From NCBI GenBank assembly GCA_018114805.1, contig CP073042.1:2914001-2978000 (forward strand): DNA of 64,000 nucleotides, given 5' to 3'. The position numbers and the translations under genes were made by a program. The notes under the pieces are model-generated. The model was not told the DNA's origin. It saw only the letters and a program-made list of their open reading frames with translations, and made no database searches. This DNA comes from Candidatus Streptomyces philanthi. Its GTDB lineage: Bacteria > Actinomycetota > Actinomycetes > Streptomycetales > Streptomycetaceae. Shown one piece after another: positions 38,549-49,122 of this stretch. The first letter of the stretch is position 1. Every line of letters starts with the position of its first letter.

Positions 38549-41218
38549 TCACCTGTGTTCGTCCCCTTGCTCGTGCGCTGCGGACGCGTGGTCCCTGGCC
38601 GTGGTGGGCGGGGCCTGGGCGGTCTGGATCAGCCAGGGCGGTGCGCCGCGCCGGACCAACGTGCCCCGGCCGACCGGCTGGTCCTGGGCGTAGACGCCGG
38701 GGAAGAGCTGGCCTTCCGCCCGGTCGCCGGTCATTACCAGGGCGGCCGTCCCGCTCTCGCGCAGCGGTCCGCCGGGCGGGCGCCCGGCCAGCCGCAGGCC
38801 CCGCGCCTCCGCCCGCACCGGGCCGGCCGTGGCGTCGAGCGTCAGCGCCTCCGGCAGCGGCGGCAGCCAGATCTGCTGGACCGGCGCGGCGGCGCCGGCG
38901 AGCTGGTCGACCATGGTCGACAGCAGGGTGGGGCCGACGGTGCGGCGCGGCGGCGGCGCGGCCGGCGCCCACCGTCCTCCTCGCCGTCACCGGCCTCGCC
39001 GCCTCGCGCGGCGAGCGTGTTGTACGTGGGGTAGGGCAGCGCGGCCCGGCCCCGCCTCCGCGTCCGCGTCGAGCCGGGCGGGGCCGCGGTAGGGGCCCGA
39101 GACGTGCCCGACCTTGAACCGGTCGTACGCGCTGGTGTCCACCTTGAGGTAGCCGAAGCCGGGGATGGGCGGCAGGTGGAAGGCGTCGGCGGTGTCCAGC
39201 ACCGTGCGGGACTCGTCCGGCGAGAAGGTGCGCAGGCCGAGCCGGTACGAGGGCTAGGTGTCCAGGCCCTTCAGCTTGCTGCCCTCGATGCGCTGGCTGG
39301 ACAGCAGCAGGTGCACGCCGATGGACCGGCCGATCCGGCCGATGGACAGGAAGAGGTCAATGAAGTCCGTCTTGGCGGTGAGCAGTTCGCCGAACTCGTC
39401 GATGACCACGAACAGGTGCGGCAGCGGGTCCAGGCCCAGCTCGGGGCGCTGGGCGCGGGTGGCCGCGTACGTGGAAATGTCCACGATGTTCCCCGCGTCC
39501 TTGAGCACCCGCTGCCGACGCTTCACCTCGCCCGACAGGCTGGCGTGCACGCGCTCCACCAGGCCGGCCTTGTCCTCCAGGTTGGTGATGACGCCGGCGA
39601 CGTGCGGCAGCGGCGCGAAGGGGGCGAAGGGGGCACCGCCCTTGTAGTCCACGAGCACCATCGCCAGGTCGTCCGGCGGGTGGGTGGCGACGAGCGCCAG
39701 CACCAGGGGTGCGCAGCAGCTCGCTCTTGCCGGAGCCGGTGGCGCCCACGCACAGCCCGTGCGGGCCCATGCCCAGTTCGGCCGACTCCTTGAGGTCGAG
39801 GAACACCGGCTCGTGGGCGTCGCTGAGCCCGATCGGGACCCGCAGGAAGTTCTGGTCCCGGCGCGGCGCCCACAGCCTGGGGATGTCCAGCGCGGCCGGG
39901 TCCGGGACGCCGATCAGCTCGGGGAAGTCCACCGGACCGGACAGCGGCGTACCCGACGCGGCGGACACGGCCGACAGGCGCAGCGGGGCGAGCGCGCGGG
40001 CCAGGCCCATCGCGCCGGCCGCGGTCACCTCGTCCAATGTCCCGGTCACCGTGGTCGGCGCCTCCCAGCGCAGGTCCTCCACGGTCACCGTGCGCCCGTC
40101 GTCGCTGACGGTGACGCGCACGGAGACCTGCCCGGGTTCGTCCACCCGGCGGGCCAGCAGGTGCAGCGCGGTGACGCCCATGTCGGGCAGCGAGACCGCC
40201 TCGTCCGGGTGGGGCGGCTCGTGGGCCGTCGCCCCGTGCGTGTCGTGGATGAGCAGCAGTCGCTTGCCGAGCCGCAGCGCCTCCCGTCCGGCCAGGCCCT
40301 GGCGCACCTCCGCCGCGTACCTGGCCCGCTGCCGCAGCTCACCGGTGAGCGCCGCGGCCAGCTCGCGCGGCGAGGAGGCGATGCGCCGGGCGTGCACCGG
40401 GCCGTCCCACTCCTGCGGGTCCAGGAAGTGCGGCAGCCACTTGGCCCACGACCAGTCGTCGAGCCGCTCCTCGGGGGCCGCCAGCGCGAACGCCACGTCG
40501 TCCGGCGCGTGCAACACCGCCACCTGCACGGCGATGGTCCGCGCGATCCGCAGCACCTGGGCGCGCTCCCCGATCACGCTCACGTTGCCCGCCCGGTCCA
40601 GCGGCACGGTCAGCGGCGCCTCGGGCACGGAGGCGAACCGCTCCTGGAGCCCGGCCGCCTCGTTGAGCATGAACGGGTCCGGCGGGGAGAGGACGCTGCC
40701 GCTCTGCTGCTCCATGACCAGCGACCGCACCGGCGCCTGGCCGGTGCCCAGGCGCACGTCGAGGAAGTCCCGGTCGAGCCGCCGCCGCTCCCCACCGCCT
40801 GGCCGCGTCGTTCACCAGGTCGTACAGCGCCTCAGGCGGCGGCGCCAACACTCGTGCCACGGCCCGCAGCTCGCGGTTCTCCCGGCTCAGCCCCTCGCGC
40901 AGCCCCTCCAGGTACTCCAGGTACCGCTCGCGCTGCGCGCGCCGCGTGCGCTGGGCCCGCCCCCGCTGCGAGAACAGCAGGAACACGCCGCCGATCACGG
41001 CCACCACCAGCACCACCGCCCCGATCGCGGCGAACTGGCTGTTGCGCACCACCGTCATCATCACCACGGAGCTGAGCACGCCCGCCATCGGCAGCAGGGA
41101 CGTCGCCACCGAACCCGCCTTGCCCTCCGGCGTTGGGCGGCGGCTCGATGCGCCGCGCGGCCGGCGCGGGCAACGGGCGCGTGGTCCGCGCCGGCCGGTG
41201 CAGGACCCGTACGCTCAT
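38549..41218 (-). CDS. eccC: type VII secretion ATPase EccC with large internal deletion
   Basis: The N-terminus has a Pro/Arg-rich stretch, two membrane helices (SVVMMTVVRNSQFAAIGAVV onward) and the EccC leader YLEYLEGLREGLSRENREL. The first FtsK/SpoIIIE domain is complete: VGATGSGKSELLRT (Walker A), VLVDYKGGAPFAPF and HLFVVIDEFGELL (Walker B). The chain then reads DTADAFHLPPIPGFGYLKVD and QQIWLPPLPEALTL but jumps in frame from RPPGGPL to RESGTAALVMTGDRAEGQLF, near the normal C-terminus. Thus about 430 residues, the second and third ATPase domains, are missing. There is an in-frame TAG at 39254-39256 (KGLDT*PSYRLG) and frame changes near 41140, 40790, 39700 and 39020. EccC powers export of WXG100 substrates. 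Confidence 0.88.
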
Positions 41219-42566
41219 CGCCGCCGCTCCCGCGCCACGGACCGCTCCAACACGGCTGCCGCCAGCCGCGCCGTGGCCTCCACGGTGCGCTGTGCCAGCA
41301 TCCGGGTGCGCACCTCACCGCCCGGCGCCAGGTGCCGGTCGTACGACAGCGTGACGACCCGCGCGCCGCCGGCCTCCAACCGCTCGACCGCCCGGCCCAC
41401 CTTCACACCGCCGTGCGGCACCGTGTGGTTGAGCACCACCACGGTCGTGGGCAGCATGCTGCGGTGCAGTCCGCCGACCCAGTCGAGCACGGCCCGCGTC
41501 GCCGCGACGCCCTCCACCGTGGCGGGCGCCACCAACACCCGCGCCTGCGTGGTCGTCAGCGCCGTACGGGCCACCGTGGCCGGCAGCGTCTCGCAGTCCA
41601 CGACGGTCGTCCCGAAGTAGCGCCGCACGGAGGTCATCACGGTCCGGTACGTGTAGACGTCGAGCTGGGCCCCCACCGCCCCTGGCTCCCCGGCAGCAGC
41701 CAGCCGCCGCTCGCGTGCGGCACCAGGTAGCCGGTGAGGTCGGTGATCCGCATCGAGGGGTCCACGATCCGGGCCAGGTCGGCACAGGTCCAGCGCACCT
41801 CCGCCGCGCCCAGCCGACGCGGCAGCGTGCCGAGGGCCGGATCGGCCTCCACGGCCAACACGGGGTCGGACCGGTAGTGCGGCGTACGTGAGCGCCAACA
41901 ACGCGGCCACGGTGGACTCCCCGCTCCCCCTCGGATGCTGGTCACGGCGATCTGCCGGCCGGTGGTCACCGGCTGCTGGATGGCGCGCACCGCCTCCGTG
42001 AGGGCGGCGCTCTCCCGGGCGGCCGACGACACCAGCCGCACCAGCACCCGCCCCGCCCGCCGCGCCGGCCCGTCACCACGCCGTACCGGCCCGTCGGCGC
42101 CGGCCAGTTCGGGCGGCACCGGGCCACAGACTCGGGCGTGACCAGGGGCCGCGCGTCGGCGTACGGGGCCGGGTGCCCGGGAGGGACGCGCGGGCCCGCA
42201 GGCGCGGGCGAGGCGTGCGGGTCCGGGGCCTGTCCCGGCTGGGCCGGAGCGGGCTGCTCCGGCTTGCCTGAGGCGCCCTGCCCCGGCTGGACTGGGACGG
42301 CCTGCTCCGGCTGGACCGGGGCCACCGGTTCCACGGCGGGGCGCGCCCCGCCCGTCCGGGCGTCCTCGGGTTCGCGGCGCGCCGGTGGCGCCGCCGCCCG
42401 TCGCCGGGACGGCCGGGCTCGCCGACGACCCCGGCTGCTCGAACTCGGCCGGTCCGCCGCCGCGTCGGGCCACATCCGCCGGAGCCGGCATGGGCGGCAC
42501 GCCGCCCCGCGGGCCGCCCAACTCCCGGAACACCTCGTGTTGCCAGTCCCCCTGCGCCGCCGCCAT
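41215..42566 (-). CDS. MinD/ParA-like P-loop ATPase of the type VII secretion locus (frameshifted)
   Basis: It starts MAAAQGDWQHEVFRELGG at 42566. A long Pro/Gly/Arg-rich N-terminal region leads to an SIMIBI ATPase domain: IAVTSIRGGAG and, after a one-base loss in a G-run near 41935, STVAALLALTYA as the P-loop. Then come VLAVEADPALGTLPRRLG, TTVVDCETLPATVARTALTT, VLVAPATVEGVAATRAVLD and VVVLNHTVPHGG. Stop and EccC start overlap (ATGA). Such ATPases recur in actinobacterial ESX-like loci. Its exact role is unknown, perhaps partitioning or regulating the machine. Confidence 0.78.
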
Positions 42567-42619
42567 AGCCCCTTCTCAGAACGTGCTTCACAGCGTGTCC
42601 CCGTGCTTCACCACGTGCC

Positions 42620-43916
42620 TCAGAACGTGTCCAACAGCCACCCGTACACGTCGAACGCCCCGATGGCCACGGGTATGAGCGCGACGACGCCCACCGCCTC
42701 CACCAGATTCGCCAACCGCCGCAGCAACACCCGCACATGATCCGGCGGGCGCACCGCGAGCACGACCAGCGGCACCAGGGCCGCGCCCGCCAGGGCAAGC
42801 AGCGGGTACGTCGTACCGCGCTCGGCCCACGGCGGCGGCCTGGAGCACCACCACCTCCACACCCAGCGGGAAGGCCCGGGCCCGCGAGAGCAGTACGACA
42901 CCGAGCAGGGCGGCCACGGCCACCGTCCACGCGTCGGCGTGCTCGACCGCCAGCCAACCGCCCGCCACGGCCGAAGCGGCCACGGTCACCGTGGCCAGCG
43001 CGAGCCCGCGATGCGTGGCGGCCAGCGCCACGTCCACCCCGTGCCGGCTCACCGAAGCGCCCCCCCGCCCGCTGGTCGTCCAGGCGCGTCAGCCCGGCTC
43101 CCATCAGCGCGAGCCGCGGCAGCAGCCCTAACGTCAACACGGACCCGACGCCCAACACCACGCCGACCCGGTACCCGTCCGTGAGCGCCCAGCCCAACTC
43201 CCAGCCCTCACGGCGGCGGCCACCGCACCGGCGCCCACCAGAGCGCCCCGCCCCATCGGCGTGCTGAGCCCGAGCAGCGCCAGCGTCCCCACCACCGCGC
43301 CCCCGACGGCCGTCAGCCGCAGGTCGTGCGCCCCGGACGAACTGGTCACGGTCCAGGCACCAAACACCCCGAGCCCACCGGCGAGCAACACCAGCACCGT
43401 CCCGACCGGCCGCGCGACCCACCGCGCCACGGGCGCCCCGACGGCCGCGGCCACCAACGCGCCCAGCACGAGCGGGACTCCCGTCTCGTCGGCGCCCAGC
43501 CAGTGCCGCGCGTACGCGGCGGCGACCAGGGCCAGCACCAGGTGCGCGGCCCCCGCCGCCCACACCCGGGTGCGCTCGCCCCAACGCCACCCGCGCACGT
43601 CGAGGTCGCCCGCCGTCTCGTCGCTCACGTCGTGCACCACCGGCGCGGCGGGCGTCTCCACCTCCCGCACCAGGCGCACCACGGCGCCGTCCGGCACCCC
43701 CAGCGAGGCCAACGTGTCGTCCTGCGCCAGCACCGCCCCGTTGGCGAGGACGAGCCGCCGCAACATCGGCTCCCTGCCCGGCCGGTCCCCCACCATCTCG
43801 ATGATGCTCGGCAACAGTTCGCCGACCGGCTCGTCCGCCGGCAGCAGCATGTCGATCCGCCGCCCACCGACCAGCGTCACGCGACTGAGCCCCGCCCGTC
43901 GCTCCGTGGACGTCAC
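42620..43916 (-). CDS. eccD: type VII secretion integral membrane protein EccD (frameshifted)
   Basis: GTG start at 43916, overlapping the upstream stop (GTGA). Residues 1-90 form the ubiquitin-like EccD domain (RVTLVGGRRIDMLLPADEPV, LPSIIEMVGD, GAVLAQDDTLASLGVPDGAV). About eleven hydrophobic helices follow, for example LVLALVAAAYARHWLGA and LRRLANLVEAVGVVALIPVA. The sequence ends FDVYGWLLDTF. Frames change near 43215, 43055 and 42830. EccD forms the membrane vestibule of the secretion pore with EccB, EccC and EccE; EccB and EccE are not found in this window. Confidence 0.9.
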
Positions 43917-44227
43917 GACGACGCACCCACCCGAACCAGCGACCCCAACACCAGCCGCTCCCCGCCGAGGACCGCGACAGACACCGCCTGCGGCGCTTCC
44001 CGCTTCTGCTTCTCCCGCTCCTGATCGACCAACTTGTCCGAGATGAACGACCACCCCACGCACCCGGCACACACGACGGCGGCCAGCGCGATCCCCCCGA
44101 GGATCTTCCCCACGTTCTCGTCGAGCGACCGCCGCGACCGCTGCGCTCCGAACAACGCCGCATCCCGCAACCGCCGCCGCCGCACGGCCACCGACTCCAG
44201 CAACTGACTGTCGTAGTCCCGCGCCAA
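43913..44227 (-). CDS. small single-pass membrane protein of the type VII locus
   Basis: 104 residues with a TTG start at 44227 behind GGAGGGGAG. A basic N-terminus (LLESVAVRRRRLRDAALFGA), one helix (ILGGIALAAVVCAGCVGWSF) and a Lys/Glu-rich segment are followed by VSVAVLGGERLVLGSLVR. It overlaps the EccD start by four bases, so it belongs to the secretion operon. The family is not identified. Confidence 0.75.
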   Translation of the reverse strand: MARDYDSQLLESVAVRRRRLRDAALFGAQRSRRSLDENVGKILGGIALAAVVCAGCVGWSFISDKLVDQEREKQKREAPQAVSVAVLGGERLVLGSLVRVGASS

Positions 44228-44582
44228 GGCTCCCCTCCCTCACGCTCCGTGCTGCGTTGCCTACACCTTACGGGGTGGGTGTGACAGTCGGCGGGGGTGT
44301 GGTCGATGGGTGGTCTCACTGGGCGAGACCTGCGCCTTCAGTCACCCGGAGGGTGTTGGCCGAGTCAGGGATACGCGCGGCACCAGTTGAGCGACATATA
44401 GCCGCGATCTTGTTCGCCCTGGATGACAGACTGCCCATATTCACACCGGCCGGTGTGCCAACCCCCAGCTTCTCCGGGCCATGCGACTCTGACAAAAGGC
44501 ATAGCACTAACAGGGCCGGACGCGCCTGGACGATAGGGCGACTACCACCTCTCGCCGACTCCGCGAAACTACCCCCCTAGCC
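44228..44582. other. intergenic region at the composition break
   Basis: 355 bases with clearly lower GC than the genes on the left. No gene is supported. It contains the promoter of the secretion operon on the minus strand. It also marks the left edge of the low-GC toxin/immunity cassette. Confidence 0.5.
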
Positions 44583-44963
44583 CTAGCCAAAGGTGCGACT
44601 AATGTCGAAAGTAAGCTCTTTGAGCCGCTCGACTGAAACCTCTGGAGGCTGCCCTTCAAACACTTTCACACGATCCAAGAAATCCCCGGGCAATTCAAGA
44701 TGGTAGGTTTCAACATAGAAACCCAAATCTTTTCGCCACACCCATTCACCGTCCGTAAGGAGCGAATCACCACCGAGGATCTGGCCATCAGACCCCAACA
44801 CGTCCACAGAAACCCCCATGGCCGCGAAGATCAAGGTCGACTTACAGAGATACGAGAGAACCAGCCCCTCACACTGATATGGCTCGTCTCTCACGAAATC
44901 CGCGATATGAAGATCAGGAGTACCCGCCCTCCAGCACTCCTCGTAGTATCCGAGAACCCGCAT
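44583..44963 (-). CDS. candidate immunity protein for the adjacent polymorphic toxin
   Basis: 126 residues, MRVLGYYEECWRAGTPDLHI onward, acidic and soluble, with VLGSDGQILGGDSLLTDGEW and a C-terminal FDISRTFG. Codon use is far less GC-biased than the neighbourhood (many A/T third positions), a sign of recent transfer. It starts 19 bases after the toxin stop on the same strand, the classic position for an immunity gene. No family is recognised; the assignment is by context. Confidence 0.65.
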   Translation of the reverse strand: MRVLGYYEECWRAGTPDLHIADFVRDEPYQCEGLVLSYLCKSTLIFAAMGVSVDVLGSDGQILGGDSLLTDGEWVWRKDLGFYVETYHLELPGDFLDRVKVFEGQPPEVSVERLKELTFDISRTFG

Positions 44964-44982
44964 TACAACATCCCTTTCCTAA

Positions 44983-47542
44983 TTAGCCGACTATCGGGAG
45001 AAAAGTTCGCCAGTAGCCTCCATTGAACACTATGGAAGCCTGCCCAGGCGGAAGGTGCGGATAGATACCCACCGCCTCCGTAGGGGCCTTCACCGGCACG
45101 CCCAAATCATTGGCAACGCGCTGAGCCGCAAGTATTTCATCAATACCATCCAAGACTCGCGCTGAGTGACAAGAGAGCAGCCGAACGGGTCCGCCAGTAT
45201 AGTCGGGGTTGTTGCGTACGGCCTGGACGATATGACCAGCGTGCACTTCGCCCAAGTGGAAGTCGACTCCCGCATGGTTGATTCTACCCGGCAAAAAGTA
45301 CCCCTGCGGGTTCCCATGCACGACGATATCATGAAAGCCATCAATTTGCGCCGTCAGGTCACGATTCAGAGTAGTTAGGGAGTCATATCCGATAGACGTT
45401 GAATGCGACCGGAAATAGGCGTGGTCACCGCTGTCAAGAACTATATCCCCTGGCGTTTTAGGGGGATCGGGAATTTTCGATTCTAGCGCCTGAATAGCAT
45501 TCAGGTCATGCCCCATCGTCTGGGCGACACTGTCACTGGCGGCGTCAACGGGGGACGCATCATTCCCGGGATTGCCACGGCCATCTTCGGGGTCGTTGTG
45601 TACTCCCGTAGACTCGGTCGCCTCGTGGCTCGTTGAAGCACCACTCGGGTCCGTGGAATGGGTCTCGCCTGTGCCGCCGTATCCGTAGCTTCCAGTGCCT
45701 TCATTCGCCAGGTTGGAATGAACCACCGTCCGGGGTTCGCTTGCTGCGCCGGTCAGTGCTGGGGCAACGTCCCCGTCTGCCTTAGGCATCTGCGTGCTCG
45801 TTGACGTGCTCCCCGGCCCGTCACCGCCCGCGTGCGCCACCGGGCTCATCGGCGGTCGGTCACCCACCGCGCCCGTACCGCCCCGCGACACGTCGTCGCC
45901 CATGCGCCCCACATCACCGCCGACGCGCGACGCGTCATCACCCACGCGCCCCACATCACTGCCAACCCGCGACGCGTCGTCACCCACCCGGGCCACGTCG
46001 TCCCCACCACGCGCACCCACCACCAGCTCGCGCTCGGGTACCCGCACACCAGTCGCCTCGTCGGATGAACGGCCAGCGGCCCACCATCACCCGTACGCAA
46101 GCCAGCGGCGGGACCGGCGGCGTCCAACACCGAACGGTCGTTCGCGCTCGGTTCGTGTGCCGCCTGATCACCGGACTGCTTCGGCGAGCCGTCCGGGTTG
46201 AGGCACGTGCCGTCCTTGCAGAGGTACTGACCGTTCGGCATGAGGACCGCGTCCTCCGGCACACCCAACCGAGGGACGCAGTTCGGCAGTTACACGCCCG
46301 ACTTGCCCGGGGGCAGCTCCGGCAGGGTCGGGCTCACCGGGTCGAAGACCTGGCCGTCGGGGAGGCGGATGCTGCCGTCGGGCAGCTCGACGCCCTTGAC
46401 CGTCGTCAGGCCCGTCAGGCTCGCCGTCACGTCGCCGATCTTCGGCATCTTGCCGAGCCCGGCCGCACCGGCCTTGACGATGTACGTCATGGGGTCCACG
46501 GCGCGGCCCACCTTACCCGCCGTCGCCGCGATCTTCCCGGCCGTGCCGGTCTTCGTCGCCGCGCCGGCGCCACCCGTCCCGACGGTCGTCAGGACGTTGA
46601 AGCCGACGAGGCCCGCCGCCTTGCCCGGGTTCTTGCGCCACTCGTCCCAGGCCACCATGGACTTGCCGACTTCCTTGGTGGTCTTGAGGCTGTTGCGGGC
46701 CCAGTTCTTGACGCCGCCCTCCGGCAGCAGGTCGTACGCGATGAGCCCGCCCGGGACGGTCAGGATGGCCAGCCCCGTAGCGAGTTGGCCAAGGCCCTTC
46801 CAGGACTGCTTGAACGTCTCCCAGCCCTGGAGTCCGACGAGGCCGCCGAGCCCCTTGAGGGTTCCCCACACGCCCTCGACGATGAAGCCGTCCCACAACG
46901 AAGCTCTTGGCCCAGTGCCCGATCTCCCAGGCGTAGTGCTTCTCCTCGACGGCCTTGCCGCAGGGGGTCTCGCCCGCCTTCTTCATGTCCTCGACGCTGT
47001 AGCCGTACATGTATCTTGGCGCCGGAACCGTCGTCCTCCGGCCACACGGTGCCGCCGTTGACCAGACTGGTGATCTTGTTGGCCGCGGCCCGCTCGGCAG
47101 CGCAGAACTGGGCCACGGTCGCGGACACGTCCTTCACCAGGTCGTTGTTCTTGTCGACCTTGTCGCCGTCGTACCGCCAGTCGTCGTCGTCCTCGATGTC
47201 CTCGACGAAGGCCACGGCCTCGGCCCGGAGCCGGTCGAGCTTCTCCTTGATCGGGCGGACCTCGGTGGCGTACCCCTCCAACGCCGAGGCCACCGCGGTC
47301 AGGTCGTCCGCGAACCGGTCGGCGGTGTCCCGCACCGGCTGGGTGGTGGCGAAGAGTTGGTCGGCCTCCGGCGCCTTGTAGAAGGACGAGAGCTTCTGGA
47401 ACTCGGTGTGCGTGTCCACACCCGTCTTCCGCACCTTGCTCGCGTCCCCGCGCAGGCCCGCGATGTGCTTCTCCAGCTCCGGCAGGTTCCCCGTGAACGT
47501 CGGGATGCCTGACGGGTCGATCCGGTCCGGCGTGTCACCCAT
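44983..47542 (-). CDS. type VII-secreted polymorphic toxin with C-terminal cysteine-protease-like domain (frameshifted)
   Basis: About 853 codons from the ATG at 47542 (MGDTPDRIDPSGIPTFTG). Residues 1-170 are helical, like the export domains of Streptomyces type VII effectors (ELEKHIAGLRGDASKVRKTG). A hydrophobic middle follows (WKGLGQLATGLAILTVPGG), then PDGQYLC-type repeats, a GDDASRVG-type 7-residue repeat tract, and a C-terminal domain of about 160 residues with low GC. That domain contains DGFHDIVVHGNPQGYFLPG, VRLLSCHSARVLDGIDEI and LGVPVKAPTEAVGIYPH. The His-Gly and Ser-Cys pair after hydrophobic strands is the pattern of clan CD (C80-like) peptidases; toxicity is inferred. Frames change near 47010, 46900, 46290 and 46060. 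Confidence 0.75.
45895..46010. repeat. 42-base repeats coding for a heptad-like tract in the toxin
   Basis: Units alternating catgcgccccacatcac and cgcgacgcgtc(g/a)tcacccac recur at about 42-base spacing, giving GDDASRVG and GSDVGRVG blocks on the minus strand. They act as a flexible linker before the toxin domain. Confidence 0.7.
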
Positions 47543-47555
47543 GACGGCCCCCCAC

Positions 47556-47936
47556 CTACTTCTTCTTCTCCCCCGTGGGCTTGCCGAAGTCCGGATCGGG
47601 CGCCTTGCGGGCCTCCCGCTGGGCGTCGGCAGCCATCTGTAAGTTCCCATTCATGTACGCGGTCGTCGCCTCGCTCCCTCCCTGTACGGACTTCGCGGAG
47701 CGCGCCGCGACGAACCGCAGGTCCTTCTCCGCGTGCGGGGCGAACTCGGAGAGCGCCAGGCCCACCAGGCCCGCCTCCAGCTTCTCGCCGCCCATGGCGA
47801 GCGTCCCCGCGTCGGTCGCCGCACCCTTCAGGTGCTCGCCGAACGCCTTCGCCTGCTCCTGCAGCTCCTTGGCGATCTTCACCGTGTCCTGCAGTGTCCG
47901 TCCGATGTCCGGCGGCTGTAGGTCCCAGCCCGTCAT
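47556..47936 (-). CDS. DUF6507-type WXG-like secretion-associated protein
   Basis: 126 residues, starting MTGWDLQPPDIGRTLQDTVK. Two long helices with KAFGEHLKGAATDAGTLAMG and LRFVAARSAKSVQGG fit the DUF6507 family of ESX-like helical hairpins. It lies 13 bases before the toxin start in the same operon. A chaperone or co-secreted partner of the toxin is the usual idea for such proteins (inference). Confidence 0.75.
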   Translation of the reverse strand: MTGWDLQPPDIGRTLQDTVKIAKELQEQAKAFGEHLKGAATDAGTLAMGGEKLEAGLVGLALSEFAPHAEKDLRFVAARSAKSVQGGSEATTAYMNGNLQMAADAQREARKAPDPDFGKPTGEKKK

Positions 47937-48158
47937 CGACTGCCTCCCCCACCATCTGTGTGTTGCCCGCGCCCCACGACAGGGCGTACGGATGCCACCG
48001 CGCTACCGCTCGCCCGACGTGGCGCCCCGGCGCGCGCTACGTACCGCTGCCCACCCCGCACGGCCCCGCCCCGTGGACCCGCCCGGTCGCCCACCGGGTT
48101 CCGCACGGTGGGTGGCCGGGTCGTCGGGTCGGCGGGTGGCCGGGCTCGACGCGTGTAC

Positions 48159-48470
48159 TCAGCCGATCCCGTCCACGGCCGACTTGGCGCGGCTCAGGGC
48201 CGACTGCGCCGTTCCGTCGTTCTTCTCCAGCGTCGTAGGCACGAGTCGGATGATCTCCCGCACCTCGTTCGCCGACCGGTTCCACCGCTGCTCGGCGGCG
48301 TGGTACTGGTCGGAGACGCCATCCGCCTGGAAGTCGGCCATCGCGGCCTTGACCTGGCGGTCCCGGTCGGTGATGACGGCTTCCAGCCGGGCCACGATGC
48401 TGCCCAGGCTCCCCTGCACCTCGCTGGAGGCGCCGCCGTCGTAGCTGTTGCGATCGGAATTCGCACCCAT
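48159..48470 (-). CDS. ESAT-6/WXG100-like protein
   Basis: 103 residues, starting MGANSDRNSYDGGASSEVQG. Two helices, one with VARLEAVITDRDRQVKAAMA and the second with HAAEQRWNRSANEVREIIRL, with a W-x-x turn partner between them. It matches the pore-forming ESAT-6-like subfamily. The gene sits 53 bases from the next WXG100 gene; the two probably form a secreted heterodimer. Confidence 0.85.
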   Translation of the reverse strand: MGANSDRNSYDGGASSEVQGSLGSIVARLEAVITDRDRQVKAAMADFQADGVSDQYHAAEQRWNRSANEVREIIRLVPTTLEKNDGTAQSALSRAKSAVDGIG

Positions 48471-48523
48471 GGTGCTCCCCCTCAGTTGCGTCTGGCTGCG
48501 GCTGCCGGGTGGCGAGCGCCGGC

Positions 48524-48862
48524 TCAGCGACCGCCGAAGCGCGCAGCGTCGAAGTTGGCCGAGGCCATCGACTGGTTGGCGTTCTCGGCCGCCTCCTGAT
48601 CACCAGAGGTGAACGCCTTGTCCATGCCGGTCTGGCCGCCGAGGAACTTGGCGAGCGCGGCGTTCAGCCCTGCGGTGACCTCGTCCGATCGCGCCTTGAA
48701 CTGGTCGAAGGCCGCCTTGCGCTGACCGTTGAACTTGCCCTCCAGCGGCTGCGCCGCGTCGACCAGTTGCCTGATCAGGCCGCCGAGATCGTCCGACGAG
48801 TAGCGCGACTGGCTCGTCAGCGTGGAGAGTGTCTGGCTGCCCATGTCGAACTTCATGCCCAT
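48524..48862 (-). CDS. WXG100-like type VII secretion target
   Basis: 112 residues from the ATG at 48862 behind GGAGGGG. MGMKFDMGSQTLSTLTSQSR opens a helical hairpin with the turn region LEGKFNGQRKAAFDQFKARS, where Phe/Asn-Gly replace the W-x-G. It is the first gene of the secretion operon, and its 260-base upstream gap separates it from the cas genes. It is exported as a dimer with the ESAT-6-like protein (family knowledge). Confidence 0.85.
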   Translation of the reverse strand: MGMKFDMGSQTLSTLTSQSRYSSDDLGGLIRQLVDAAQPLEGKFNGQRKAAFDQFKARSDEVTAGLNAALAKFLGGQTGMDKAFTSGDQEAAENANQSMASANFDAARFGGR

Positions 48863-49122
48863 TGGTAACCCCTCCCGTGCGGTCTCCGCCCCCACCGACG
48901 GACACGCCCCGTTGATCACCTGCCGCGACGAGACAACAACAGTGTGCTGATCCGAGTACACAGTGACGCACCGCTGCGGTGCAACGTGTATCGAACACCT
49001 GAGACACAACACATACATTCGGGGGACGACAACTCCCCTTTTGGCTAAGGAGGTTGATGTTTCAAGGGTGGCTCGAATTCGCTCCGGGGCACGTGCGACC
49101 GGGCCGCGTCCCCCTCGCGCCG

